In this document: piece by piece, positions 1 through 11,289 of the stretch
Position numbering within the stretch: position 1 is the first letter of the stretch
How the letters are laid out: every line of letters starts with the position of its first letter
Assembly (NCBI GenBank): GCA_038380435.1
Contig: JAWZYU010000028.1
Location: forward strand, 19,638,201-19,702,200
Direction: 5' to 3'
From: Ryuthela nishihirai
Taxonomy: Eukaryota > Arthropoda > Arachnida > Araneae > Heptathelidae
Length of the DNA: 64,000 bases
The notes under the pieces: model-generated
What the model was told of the DNA's origin: nothing
What the model saw: only the letters and a program-made list of their open reading frames with translations
Databases searched by the model: none
Program-made: the position numbers and the translations under genes

Positions 1-343
1 GGGATGGGCAAGAACATCCGTAAGGGATGTGATCGAGCGGAAAATCACAGGGCACAATATCGCAAGTGTATCGAGAATGGTAACGATATAAAAAAAACTT
101 CTAATCGCGACAAATGAGGGAGGAAAAAGTCTCTGACGGATAGGCGCTTGTTGGCACAAACTGTACGGCAAAAAAGAGCAGCTACAGTTCATCAGCTGAG
201 GGAAATGAACTCTAGCAGTACTTCAAAACCCATTTCAACGAAAACTATGATATATAATTTGGCCATGCAATGTGTTTATATTGCATTACCGTTACGGAAG
301 CTAGAATATTTCACAACTATTTAAATACCGAACGAAGGTTGAA

Positions 344-732
344 TTGGGTTGGGTTGTTTTACCTCTGAGCGGCACTTTTTTGCACACCATGGGCTAAATG
401 GCCAGGTCACATGGACCCCAAGGGCTCAGAGAAGGTTGGAGGAGGGGACCCACTGGAACAGCTGTTGGGAGACAGATGGTAGCCTCCCGTCAAGGCCATC
501 CAGCGTGTTCTTTAACGTGCACAGGGTATGGCTCTCCCGCACACGGGGCCACGGCTTAACGTCCCATCCGACGGACGGCGGTCTTTTCAAGCCCATCTGT
601 GTCTCCTACTGACCGTGGGCAGGGCGGGCAATTATTGCGGAGATAAATCTCAACGTTGACCCAGCTGGGACTCGAACCTGGGAACTACATATTACGAGCC
701 TGGCGCGCTACCTACTGAGCCACCCCCGCCCT
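344..732 (-). mobile_element. SINE-A, full length, 58-bp target duplication
   Basis: Complete SINE-A read from its tail (GGGTTGGGTTG) to its tRNA-like head (complement of GTGGCTCAG near the right edge). It is flanked by a direct repeat of 58 bp (286-343 and 733-790) with one mismatch, far longer than the 9-15 bp duplications of the other copies here. Confidence 0.93.
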
Positions 733-790
733 TTACCGTTACGGAAGCTAGAATATTTCACAACTATTTAAATACCGAACGAAGATTGAA

Positions 791-1242
791 AATACAGATT
801 TCAGTAGATTTAATTATCATCTTTATCTTCCTTCACACTTTTCTATGAAATGCACGTTTTGCGCGTTATAGAGCTAAGTTAGAAAACTTCCAGTTAAATG
901 AATGGGAATCTAAGTTTTGTAAGGCGGTGGATTCCGAAGCACTTTATCACAGCATAGCTAGAAAACTTAAGAGATTAGATAATGACAACAAATTGAAGGC
1001 CGAATTTTCGCAGAATATGTCTTGATATTAATTTCAGCGTTCATCCATTGCCTTGATTCTGATTTATTGATATTCAGAAATAAGTCACTTCAACAGAAAG
1101 TCAACCTCACACTAGATCAATGATTAAAATGGTGACTTCATTTAGAAATTTGAGTTTGTATTTGCATACATCGCCAGTTCTAGAAATTATTTTTCATGAA
1201 TAATAACTTTGTCCACTTTCATTCATTTTTACAGAAAATTAT
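791..1242. other. AT-rich spacer, nothing recognised
   Basis: AT-rich sequence between two SINE-A copies. No long reading frame, RNA-like fold or repeat is visible. Confidence 0.5.
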
Positions 1243-1255
1243 TGTAATAGTGATG

Positions 1256-1666
1256 GTTGGGTTGTTTTGCCTCTGAGCGGCACTTTTTTGGACACCATGG
1301 GCTAAATGGCCAGGTCACATGGACCCCGAAGGCTCAGAGAAGGTTGGGGGAGGGGACCTACTGGAATAGCTGTTGGGAGACAGATGGTAGCCTCCCGTCA
1401 AGGCCATCCAGCGTGTTCTTTAACGTGCACAGGGTATGGCTCTCCCGCACACGGGGCCACGGCTTAACGTCCCATCCGACGGACCGCGGCCTTTCCAAGC
1501 CCATCGGTGTCCCCTACTGACCGTGGGCAGGGCGGGGAATTTTGCGGAGATAAATCTCAACGCTACTATATTCTGTAGTTCCCAGGTTCGAGTCCCAGCT
1601 GGGACTCGAACCTGGGAACTACAGAATACGAGCCTGGCGCGCTACCGACTGAGCCACCCCCGCCCC
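1256..1666 (-). mobile_element. SINE-A with perfect inverted duplication in its head
   Basis: Full-length copy flanked by TGTAATAGT(G/A)ATG (1243-1255 and 1667-1679). Its tRNA-like part is duplicated head to head, giving an uninterrupted 60-bp palindrome at 1569-1628 centred on AGCT. The B-box motif GGTTCGAGTCC is therefore present on both strands. Confidence 0.93.
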
Positions 1667-1679
1667 TGTAATAGTAATG

Positions 1680-2623
1680 AATGCTCGAGTTCCATAAAAA
1701 TGTTAATTTGAAAAAGTAGCACCATCAAAATTCAAAGTATCTCATTCCGTATTACCTATTGCTGCTGTGACATATAATTCATGTTATAGAATTATTAATG
1801 CAATTAGCCATCAAAACAAACCCATAAAATTAGTCAATTGAACTTAATGCAGACAAAAAAACTTGAGAGGATGCCAAATATCAGAGTGTAATAAAATTTC
1901 AAAATTAGATTCATATTTTTTCCGCTGCGCATCCAAAATGATCTCTTAAAGATCTTAGAGGAGTCAGATCCAGCTTAAGCTGGTTGCTATGGTAGCCCGC
2001 AGCGTGGATGCCTGGGATGGTTGTGGCGGCCCCGGCCTTGAGAGGCAGGATCTCGGTTCCCTCCAGCTGAGGCAAACCACCGAGGCTCACCAGCAGATAC
2101 GCAAACGCTGTCGCGATGAACACGTGCAGTAATTAATGGAATATCGCGAGCAATACTTGGAGGACACTATTTTCTATTTATAGTCCTCGCCGTTCTAGAT
2201 TGCACGAATAAATTGTTTTGCATTGGCTGTTAAATACTCGCAAAATAAGAGATGTAAATATTTAATCTAATGTTTGTAGTTGAAAAATAAAAATTTACGA
2301 AAGTGGAAATAAAACTTCAAAAAGGGCGCGTTTTCATTAATTTACTAACATTGCAGATTGAGAATGCGTATTTTTATTGTAATGAAAAAAAATAATTCAA
2401 TAAGTTGAAACTTCTGTTAAAAGTGTTATTCTGTAAAACTGCCTGCTTAAAACATTCATTGTAATAAAAAAAATTAATTCAGTAAGTTAAAACTTCTGTT
2501 CATTAGAATAAAAAATACGCAATATCAAAAAATTAACATTGCGTATTTTTTATTGTAATGAAAAAAATTGCTTCATTGCTAATTCCAATGCTTAATAGAA
2601 TTATATTTCAAACATACAATTTA
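1680..2623. other. Spacer with a GC-rich island at about 1955-2125
   Basis: Mostly AT-rich. The GC-rich island at 1955-2125 has an open minus-strand frame of about 70 codons starting with a hydrophobic, signal-like stretch, and the minus strand carries CTATAAATAG near 2172-2181. There is no ATG in that frame and an in-frame TAA lies just upstream, so I do not call a gene. A nearly repeated AT-rich segment (ACATTGCGTATTTTT-like) occurs near 2350 and 2535. Confidence 0.3.
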
Positions 2624-2635
2624 TAATAGGGAGGG

Positions 2636-3020
2636 TTGGGTTGTTTTACCCTTCTGAGCGGCACTTTTTTGCACACCATGGGCTAAATGGCCAGGTCACA
2701 TGGACCCCGAAGGCTCAGAGAAGGTTGGGGGAGGGTACCCACTGGAACAGCTGTTGGGAGACAGATGGTAGCCTCCCGTCAAGGCCATCCAGCGTGTTCT
2801 TTAACGTGAACAGGGTATGGCTCTCCCGCACAAGGGGCCACGGCTTAACGTCCCATCCGACGGACGGCGGCCTTTCCAAGACCATCGGTGTCCCCTACTG
2901 ACCGTGGGAAGGGCGGGGAATTTTGCGGAGATAAATCTCAACGCTGACCCAGCTGGGACTCGAACCTGGGAACTACAGATTGCGAGTCTGGCGCGCTACC
3001 GACTGAGCCACCCCCGCCCC
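2636..3020 (-). mobile_element. SINE-A, full length
   Basis: Near-consensus copy with a 12-bp exact target duplication TAATAGGGAGGG at 2624-2635 and 3021-3032. Confidence 0.93.
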
Positions 3021-3266
3021 TAATAGGGAGGGAAAAAGCTTTGGAAACTCACTTAGCATCGCTGCAACTAATCATGTTTCTATCAGCAAAATTTGATTTG
3101 AAAACAATGCAAACGCTGTTTAATAGCTCGAATAGAAAAAACATTTCATTCTCAACAGTTTACAATTTTTTAAGGAAAACAAGGCCAGGAAGATTTAAGA
3201 GTTTAAATCTAGCACGCAAAGCTACCCTGCTTCATTGTATACAGTATAGAAATTCTGTCGAGCAAT

Positions 3267-3637
3267 GGGGGCGGGGGTGGCTCAGTCGCTAGCGCGCCTG
3301 GCTCGCAACCTACTAGCTCCCAGATTCGAGTCCCAGCTGGGTCAGTGTTGAGATTTATCTCCGCCAAATTCCCCGCCCTGCCCACGGTCAGTAAGGGACA
3401 CCGATGGGCTTAGTAAAGTCCGTCGGATGGGTCTTTAAGCCTTGGCCCCGTGTGCGGGAGAGACATACCCTGCGCACGTTAAAGAACACACTGGATGATC
3501 TTGACGGGAGGCTACCATCTGTCCACCAACAGCTGTTCCAGTGGGTCCCCTTCCCCAACCTTCTCTGAGCCTTTGGGGTCTATGTGACCTGGCCATTTAG
3601 CCCATGGTGTGCAAGAAAGGGCCGCTCAGAGGTAAAA
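3267..3637 (+). mobile_element. SINE-A, tail shortened
   Basis: Plus-strand copy from the GGGGCGGGGGTGGCTCAG head to GCTCAGAGGTAAAA, lacking the CAACCCAACCC end. Scattered substitutions mark it as older. No clear target duplication. Confidence 0.9.
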
Positions 3638-4200
3638 TTAATGAGCGTATTCAGATTTGGTTTCAAGTTTGCGCAGATACTTAGAGATCTGATCTGCAAC
3701 AGAAAAGTTCGATAAGCCTTTCTCTTCTGTTTGTATTTGCCTCGTTCTCAGTTCATATCCGATAACCCTTCTATAAAAGGAAGCAACTTTAATGAAATTC
3801 CAGTGAACAATTCCCTCTGAGCCAGAAAGATTCGTGGCGTTCTGTTACACACGCGAAAAACAAAAACCTTTCATTGAATGAAGTTTTTCATGAATGGGGA
3901 TTTGGATACTTGAATTTCCAACCCATCAGATGTGCACACCCTTGTTTTCATTGATAAGCCCAATGAAGGACATTGTCAGACTCTTGAATACGATCTGCAA
4001 CCTGAGAATATCGGTCTTACGCAAGTTCAAAGAGTTTTCAGGAGTTGCTCACAGCATCGTCAGACTCACGGCGAGTAACTCTAGATCTGATTAGCATTCA
4101 ATGATGCGTTTCGGCGCCGACGATATTCCAACGTGTCCCGCAAGGACAATCCTTTTGCAGATAATTTACTTGGTAGACTAAACCTGCAGGTGACTCGATG
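3638..4200. other. Spacer, nothing recognised
   Basis: Unique-looking sequence with no supported gene. A 66-codon plus-strand open frame at about 3894-4094 has no supporting start context, splice sites or recognisable domain. Confidence 0.4.
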
Positions 4201-4214
4201 TGCGACATCTTTAA

Positions 4215-4566
4215 GTTGTTGGGTTGTTTTACCTCTGAGCGGCACTTTTTTGCACACCATGGGCTAAATGGCCAGGTCACACGGACCCCGAAGGCTCAGA
4301 GAAGGTTGGGGGAGGAGACCCACTGGAACAGCTGTTGGGAGACAGATGGCAGCCTCCCGTCAAGGCCATCCAGCGTGTTCTTTAACGTGCACAGGGTATG
4401 GCTCTCCGCACACGGGGCCACGGCTTAACGTCCCATCCGACGGACGGCGACCTTTCAAAGCCCATCGGTGTCTCCTACTGACCGTGTGCACGGCGGGGAT
4501 TTTTGCGGAGATAAATCTCAACGCTGACTCAGCTGGGACTCGAACCTGGGAACTACAGATTACGAG
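4215..4566 (-). mobile_element. SINE-A, head truncated
   Basis: Minus copy lacking the outer part of its tRNA-like head. The flanks ACATCTTTAAGT (left) and ACATCTAAGT (right) may be a target duplication that lost two bases, which would make this a 5'-truncated insertion. Confidence 0.88.
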
Positions 4567-5046
4567 ACACATCTAAGTCAGACGAAATTTATTAATGACG
4601 AAATTTTCTCTTTTTCGATGTTTGTTCTGTTCATCAACGTTCTTATATCAAATATTCTCATGTTGAATAATTTTGTTTATGAAGAAGATTTTGCTTCGTA
4701 ACTTAATTTCGCCGTGAAATTAAAAAGATTTAGAAAATATTAATTCGGGCTCTAGTTTTAACAATGTTTAAGATTTAAAACGAAATTGAATGTTTTAAAG
4801 AAGGCAGTTTTACAGAACAACACTTTTAAAAGAAGTTTTAACATATTGAATTAATCATTCATATAGATTATTCTAATTATGTTAAATATTCCAACTTTTA
4901 AATACTGAACAATCACGAATCTGCAGAGCGCCTAGTGCAAGAGTCGTCCACATAACGATAAAAGAATAGAGAAATCTAAGGAATTCTGTGATGTGAAATA
5001 GATCTAAAAACTTTGCAATGTCTTACATCAATCTACTTTCAAGCAA
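4567..5046. other. AT-rich spacer, nothing recognised
   Basis: No gene, fold or repeat family is recognised. Confidence 0.5.
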
Positions 5047-5282
5047 AAATAAATAAATAAATAATAATAATAAATACCCCCTCAAGCAGCTGCTTGCCAC
5101 AGAGGTCTGATCAGTGAAGGTCTGATCAGCCTGTCAGTTTACATGCCATAGCAGCAGGTCTGAGAGGATGGCAAGACCTCAGCAGAAAAACAACACGCAC
5201 AACCATGCCTTACCCGGGGCTCGAACCCAGGTCCCTTAGATCAGTAGCCAAGCGTTCTAACCACTCGGCCATAAAGCCATCC
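5047..5282 (-). mobile_element. SINE-B, full length with AT-rich tail
   Basis: Second tRNA-derived family. Read on the minus strand it starts with a tRNA-like head (GGCCGAGTGGTTAGAACGC, B box GGTTCGAGCC), continues through a CTGCTGAGGTC segment and ends in GGCAAGCAGCTGCTTGAGG followed by a (TTA/TTTA)n tail at 5047-5076. There is a local duplication of the CTGATCAG segment near 5107-5132. Confidence 0.85.
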
Positions 5283-5444
5283 TTAAACAGTTTTTCTTTA
5301 TCTTTTCACGCTGTATATACTTTCTTCCTCTCATCGCTGCATTTCTAATCCTCTTCACATTTTTCTACTTTTCGCAAATAAGTGTTTCTTTCTCTCTGCA
5401 TGCTTTATGATATCTGCATGAAATAGAATGAGGATTATGATGAA

Positions 5445-5482
5445 ATACGATTCAGCAATCCTAAAGGATTGCTGAATCGTAT
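5445..5482. repeat. Perfect 18-bp-stem hairpin
   Basis: Two perfect 18-bp inverted arms (5445-5462, 5465-5482) separated by AA. One arm is repeated directly afterwards (CCTAAAGGATTGCTGAATC at about 5484-5502), so a second, wider inverted pair reaches from 5440 to about 5509. It may be the core of a small palindromic element; no terminal repeats are identified. Confidence 0.8.
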
Positions 5483-5830
5483 CCTAAAGGATTGCTGAAT
5501 CATATTTCACCTATTTTTCTTAAAAGTCAATTTATATATACACACACTCAGCGGCCATTTTATCAGATACAATTCCGTGTTATGTCAATAACTAAAATAG
5601 GCTTTTTATTGAGTTATGTATCTACGTAATTACTAAAAAAAAAATAGTGATTGAGATAAAGATCTCAACCCATTTTCTATTTTTTACAATAATCGTTCTG
5701 AATTTGGAAATTTACAGAAATTAGACTTTTAACAATAATTTAATATATTTTAAAGCAACAGTGCCAGTTAAAATAATTGTTTCAAAAAGTTAATAAAACG
5801 AAGTTAAAAAATAAAGCAATAATATTTATA

Positions 5831-6040
5831 CTAAACTTTATTATCAGTTGTAAGAGCATTTTTTTCAGGAGTTCCAGTAACAATTGTGTTAATTTTTCTC
5901 CAATTTTGAATTTTCTTTGCAGAACGAGCCAACTTGCTAAATCTTTCAGTTTCAATAACTTTTTTAATATTGAGCGAATCCTGTTAAATTGCTTTAGCGA
6001 AAACTAAGACCTTCGGTTTATCTTCAATGGCATTTTCCAT
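5831..6040 (-). pseudogene. Decayed coding-like frame, family not recognised
   Basis: On the minus strand an ATG at 6040 opens a frame that runs for 69 sense codons with a single in-frame TAA after codon 18. It encodes a charged segment (MENAIEDKPKVLVFAKAI, stop, then an Arg/Lys-rich stretch including RFSKLARSAKKIQNW) and ends at TAG (5831). Codon use looks coding in an otherwise very AT-rich stretch. It could be an exon fragment of a host gene or a remnant of a mobile element. It was found by reading the strand, not by similarity. Confidence 0.3.
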
Positions 6041-6501
6041 AAAAACTACGTTAAAAGTTAGTAAGCTTCGAATATTGCTTTCTCTTACATGATGCGGAAT
6101 GATATTCATTTTTTGAGAGGAGAGAAATTTATCAAAATAATATTTTCTCTTCAGCACAATCACGAAGACAAACGAATCTTGAAATGCTTTTCCTCAAAGT
6201 TTTATTCAAAATGCTATATTGAAAAGTGAGGAATTTATACTCTGTCTGGCTTTTTAACCTTTAACTACGAATGAAAATCTAGAGAAAATTTTAAGACTAT
6301 TTCACTGAATAGCACACGTAAAGTCCTTTTTGGCATTTAATAAGTATCAATGGTAATTTTATTTTCATTTCTGGAATCAAAAATTAAAGTCTGTTGAGAT
6401 TGTTTCATATACCTCTTAAATCCTGGCATTAGCCGACATGAATATGATATTTTCAGAACCATATTCAGAAATCCAGAGGATCAAATTCGGACCTAAATTG
6501 C

Positions 6502-6887
6502 GTTGGGTTGTTTTACCTCTGAGCGGCACATTTTTGCACACCATGGGTTAAATGAGCAGGTCACATGGACCCCGAAGGCTCATAGAAGGTTGGGGGAGGG
6601 AACCCACTGGAACAGCTCTGGTGTGAGGCAGTTGGTAGCCTCCCGTCAAGGCCATCCAGCGTGTTCTTTAACGTGCACAGGTTATGGCTCTCCCACACAC
6701 GGGGCCACGGCTTAACGTCCCATCCGACGGACGGCGGCCTTTCCAAGCCCATCGGTGTCCCCTACTGACCGTGGGTAGGGCGGGGAATTCTGCGGAGATA
6801 AATCTCAAAGCTGGCCCAGCTGGGACTCGAACCAGGGAATTGCAGATTGCGAGTCTGGCGCGCTACCGACCGAGCCACCCCCGCTCC
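6502..6887 (-). mobile_element. SINE-A, full length
   Basis: Complete minus copy with small changes around the CTGTTGGGAGACAG segment. Short flanking match A(A/C)ATTGC (6495-6501 and 6888-6894). Confidence 0.9.
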
Positions 6888-8520
6888 ACATTGCATTAAT
6901 GTAAATCCATCATATTAACGAGCTCGAATATAAAATAAACCTCTTTGTGATACAAACTAGTCTATATCCTTAAAAAAAAAATGAGTTCTTAATATATTTC
7001 TATTCAAACTCCGTTTTTCCGATAACGGTATATTGAAAAAGCAGCAAGCTCCTCCGTTTCATGCATCGCCCATATCTCTTCGTCAAGTTGTTCAAAGTCT
7101 CAGTTTTTGTAAACAACAATCCAAATAATCTCCACCCACTGCAGCCGTCCAATTACAGCCGCCAGAGTGGTAATTACAATAGATCACTGCTCGGAACCCG
7201 TAAGGTAATTGACAAAGTGGACATCCTGTGAATGCTAATGCAATTCAAATGAAGAGAATCTGGTTGTCTCGACAATGGGCCGCCAGCAGAAGCAGACGAA
7301 GCCGGTTCTCGCCAGTTGCCGCGAAAACACGAGAACCGACGAGTGCGTCCCTAACGTCCGCAGCTCCCAAATGACCTGTGACCCTGGACACCCAAAATAG
7401 GCCACGGTCATCTTCAGTTGGAAGATGATGAAGTTTGGTTTTCCGGATCGAAAATTGAACGATGCTGCTAAGGACATGAGAGAAAAGGAGAATGGAGATG
7501 GGGGGCGCAGTTTGTGGGGGAGGGGATAGACGAAGGGAAACGAGACTGTTTCGTCACTTTCGGGGCCTCGTCTCCACTTCCGTGAAAAAAACTGGTTCGG
7601 TTTTTAATTAGATCTCTTCGAATTTCTTTCTTTCTTTAGTCTTCATTAAAGCACTACTTTTCTATATACTGATGCAGTTGTCATACAACAACTTAAGAAA
7701 TATCCTCCATTTAGCTTCATGGCTGTCTTCTAGTAAATGGCAGCCTTTCTTTAAACAAGAAAATTAATCTATTCATCATCATCATCATCATCATCAAAGA
7801 TAATGGGAGACAAATAAATGAACAGATTTAATATTTTGTATCAACATATGCCTCAGATGATGGAAAAACCGGTGCTGATCTCTATCGAAGAGTTTCTTAT
7901 AAAATGTACCTTTGAATTTTCATTTTTATTTTCTGGAATTGAATTTTAAAGTTAAGAAAATTTATTTTCTGAATTAGTAGTAAAAGCAATTATTACAAAT
8001 CTATATTTTTTGCATTTCTTACACATTTTGTAGAGTTTTCAGAAAATAGAATATAGCAACCTTTCCTTTTTCCTCTCTGTACTTTTCTAATCTTCTATAG
8101 TTTGCACTCTTTTCGACAGGGCTAAAAATTATGGTCGCATCTGCTATCTCTTCCATTAGGTGACGATAAAGACAAATCGTTTCAACGATATTTTGATGAA
8201 ATTTTCTGTCCAGTTCTGAACTTACCTTCATCCACTTAGGCCAAATACACCCAACTCTAACGTCCCCCCCCCCAAAAAAAAAATCAAGATTTGTACGATC
8301 AACATTAATTTTTTAAAACCAAGCCAATGTTTTCTTATTCAACTTGAAGCTAAATGTATCAACAACTTTCGAGCACCCTGAACATCAAACTTTAAAGCCA
8401 ACTGAAATTTGAATAGGGCAATAACATATTGTCTCCGTGCATCGAATACTCTATTAGTGGAAATTCGTAGTAGGATCGGGAAAATGCAAATAGTAATATT
8501 ATTACCTGTAAAAATTTTCC
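6888..8520. other. Spacer with GC-rich island and ATC microsatellite
   Basis: The 7070-7600 part is GC-rich relative to its surroundings and contains a minus-strand 80-codon frame beginning with ATG at 7477, with no recognisable domain and no splice support. A trinucleotide run (ATC)n lies near 7773-7795. Short homopolymers at 8265-8283. The rest is AT-rich without a supported gene. Confidence 0.35.
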
Positions 8521-8525
8521 CCTTT

Positions 8526-8735
8526 AGCCATCCCGTGGTCGAGTGGTTAGCACGCTTGACTACTGATCTAAGGGACCTGGGTTCGAGCACCAGGTAAGGT
8601 ATGGATGTGTATGTTGTTTTTCTGCTGAGGTCCTGCCATCCTCACAGACCTTCTACTATGGCATATAAACTGGCAGGCTCCTGTCAGACCTCTGTGGCAA
8701 GCAGCTGCTTGAGAGGGTTATTTTTCATTTATTAT
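8526..8735 (+). mobile_element. SINE-B, full length
   Basis: Plus copy running from the tRNA-like head (GTGGTCGAGTGGTTAGCACG, B-box GGTTCGAGCACC) to GGCAAGCAGCTGCTTGAGAGG and an AT-rich tail. Confidence 0.85.
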
Positions 8736-8940
8736 CTCTTAAAACCAAAACAACTTGTGTTTTTCAACCCCCCACCCCAACACCACTAGACAAGGGAGCA
8801 AATCATTTCTGCATGTGAAAAGCTCTCGACCATGACAATTTCTACACTAAAATTTCTAGAATAAAGAGATCGTTTGCAATAAAGTTTTGCCATTTTTCAA
8901 CCTTTTCCCTCCGTTAGAGGGCGTTATTAAAGCTATTGGA

Positions 8941-9278
8941 TTGTTTTATCTCTGAACGGCTCTTTTTTGTACACAATGGGCTAAATGGCCAAGTCAGAAA
9001 GACTCATAGAAGGTTGGGGGAGGATACCCACTGGACAACTCTTGGGAGACAGATGGTGACTCCCGTCAAGGCCATCCAGCGTGTTCTTTAACGTGCACAG
9101 GGTATGGCTCTCCGGGACACGGAACCACGGATTTAGGTCCCATCGGTGTCCCCTACTGGCCGAAGGCATCGTGGGAAGCTTTGCGGAGATAAATCTCAAC
9201 CCTGGCTGAGGTGGGACTCGAACCTGGGAACAGAAGATTACGAGCCCGGAGCGCTACCGACGGAGCCGTCGCCTCCCC
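8941..9278 (-). mobile_element. SINE-A, diverged, with target duplication
   Basis: Older copy with several internal deletions (the GGATGGGACG segment is shortened). The 13-bp duplication TAAAGCTATTGGA is intact at 8928-8940 and 9279-9291. Confidence 0.9.
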
Positions 9279-9291
9279 TAAAGCTATTGGA

Positions 9292-9938
9292 AGATTCGAA
9301 AGAAAAATCGCAAATACCTCATTATTAATACTTATCTAACCAAAAATAAGTTTTTATTGAGGTGTGAAAAAAAGTATAATACCAGCAGACAGACAAAATG
9401 AAAATATTAACTCTTACTCTAAAAAAAAATTGGCTGAAAAGTAGTCAAATAACCAAACAGCTTGAAAGTAAACGGATTTCGAAGACGACAGCAGTTATTT
9501 TTGCTTTGCACGATTGTGAATGAAGCGGGTAACCAGAATAACGAACTTAGTGACTTCAAAGTGCACCCAACATCGCTTTACGTTCGTCAACAGGGAGCTT
9601 GCAAGGTCACCTCTGCGATCCCCCTTTGTCCTCCACCTGCCCTACCAGTCTGTTCCCACCCCTTGAGGAGGCTCAGGCGGTATGTCCGCCGTTTCGTGCC
9701 CTTTTAACTGGTGCACGTCCCATAAGTCAGAGCCAGTTCAGACGTGGCAAGTACAAGGACCGGCCACGTGTTGTTCATCAACAACAAAAGTCGAGAATGC
9801 TCTTACATGACGTAACATTGCGTCAGTCGGCACGTGAAAACATTTAAATTCTTTTCATAATATAACAAAGCCATTGTGCCAATTCACAATTCAGTTCTCT
9901 CACTTTCTAGAAAAAAAAATTAAGAAATTAAACATTTG
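9292..9938. other. Spacer with GC-rich, E-box-containing stretch
   Basis: Bases 9540-9840 are GC-rich and contain CACGTG twice (near 9765 and 9832) and ATGACGTAA near 9808. This could be a regulatory island. Two overlapping plus-strand frames of about 80 codons have no family signature. Confidence 0.3.
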
Positions 9939-9951
9939 CATAATCAGTTGT

Positions 9952-10203
9952 TTGGGTTGTTTTACCTCTGAGCGGCACTTTTTGCACACCATGGGCTAAA
10001 TGGCCAGGTCACATGGACCCCGAAGGCTTCAGAGAAGGTTGGGGGAGGTGACCCACTGGAACAGCTGTTGGGAGACAGATGGTAGCCTCCCGTCAAGGCC
10101 ATCCAGCGTGTTCTTTAACGTGCACAGGGTATGACTCTCCCGCACACGGGGCCACGGCTTAACGTCCCATCCGACGGACGGCGGCCTTTCCAAGCCCATC
10201 GGT
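9952..10203 (-). mobile_element. SINE-A, 5'-truncated with target duplication
   Basis: The copy has the tail and body but stops in the body at CCCATCGGT, with no tRNA head. It is still flanked by the exact 13-bp repeat CATAATCAGTTGT (9939-9951, 10204-10216), so the truncation happened at insertion. Confidence 0.93.
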
Positions 10204-10208
10204 CATAA

Positions 10209-10505
10209 TCAGTTGTCTTGCAGTTGTAGGGCAAAGTAGTCTTTGTCCAGTTTCTCTATCTTTAACGTAGGCATATTTCTATTCGTTGTAGATGTATTCA
10301 AGGGATACGTTATAAACTCTCCACTTAAATCTTTCATGTAGGGATTAAGCAAAAACAAAACGCATCTAAAAATGATGTACACTTGAAAAAAAACTTCGGA
10401 GAGAATCAAAATTGGCAAGACTTTGAATAATGGTAGAAAGATTTCAATGTCAGGTGGTATTTCAACGTGTTTTAAATTGGCTGCAGCGCTGCCAAAATAA
10501 ACCAC
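10209..10505 (-). other. Exon-like open frame with hydrophobic segment
   Basis: A minus-strand frame open for 98 codons without an ATG at its start. It includes a hydrophobic run (EIFLPLFKVLPILILSEVFF) and ends at a TGA near 10209. A possible splice acceptor (TATTTTGGCAG) lies at its upstream end. The hydrophobic part vaguely recalls multi-span membrane proteins such as the TMEM86 family, but this is only an impression. The adjacent SINE-A ends next to it. Confidence 0.22.
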
Positions 10506-10806
10506 GGATTCGGCTCACTCCCCAAGGACAGAAATTGTCCCAAGTATCAGTAACGAATGCAGAGATTGTGATGAGTGTCATCGGCGAGTACAGATTATCC
10601 TGAGCATCAAACAACTACAGAAATTGTCCTTAGTATAACACCGACGAGTGAAAAAAAGTACTCCCCATCTCTTGAGAAAAAAAAACCTCCCCACATTGAG
10701 CAGCATACCAAATCAAATAAATGCCTCCTCAAAAAACATTGTTCATCTATTCGTTTTTTGCTAGTTCAGAATTATTCTGCTAAGCGTAGTTTGGAAATGT
10801 ATCAAG

Positions 10807-11196
10807 GTTGGGTTGGTTGTTTTACCTCTGAGCGGCACTTTTTTGCACAACATAGGCTAAATGGCCAGGTCACGAGGACCCCGAAGGCTCAAAAAAGGTT
10901 GGGGGAGGGAACCCACTGGAACAGCTGTTGAGAGACAGATGTTAGTCTCCCGTTAAGACCATCCAGCGTGTTCTTTAACTTGCAAAGGGTATGCTCTCCC
11001 GCACACGGAGCCACGACTTAACATCCCATCCAACAGACGGCGGCCTTTCCAAACCCATCGGTATCCCCTACTGACCGTGGGTAGGGCGGAGAATTTTGCG
11101 GAGATAAATCACAACGCTGACCCAGCTGGGACTCGAACCTGGGAACTACAGATTACGAGCCTGGCGCGCTACCGACTGAGCCCCCCCCCCCACCCC
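10807..11196 (-). mobile_element. SINE-A, full length
   Basis: Complete minus copy with C-rich head end. Exact 12-bp duplication AAATGTATCAAG at 10795-10806 and 11197-11208. Confidence 0.92.
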
Positions 11197-11289
11197 AAAT
11201 GTATCAAGACTTCATTAAATATTCTGGCTGCAAGTTCTGAAACTTTCCGCGAAACGACAAAGACAAGACATATCCCTCGCAAAGCGTCA

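Noticed and set aside
344..360. Telomere-like repeat (GGGTTGGGTTG)
   Set aside because: It is the tail of SINE-A, only two or three units long, and recurs at every copy.
1911..2123. Signal-peptide-like minus-strand frame with TATA-like box upstream
   Set aside because: No ATG in the frame, a TAA just upstream and no acceptor; kept only as a GC-rich island in the spacer entry.
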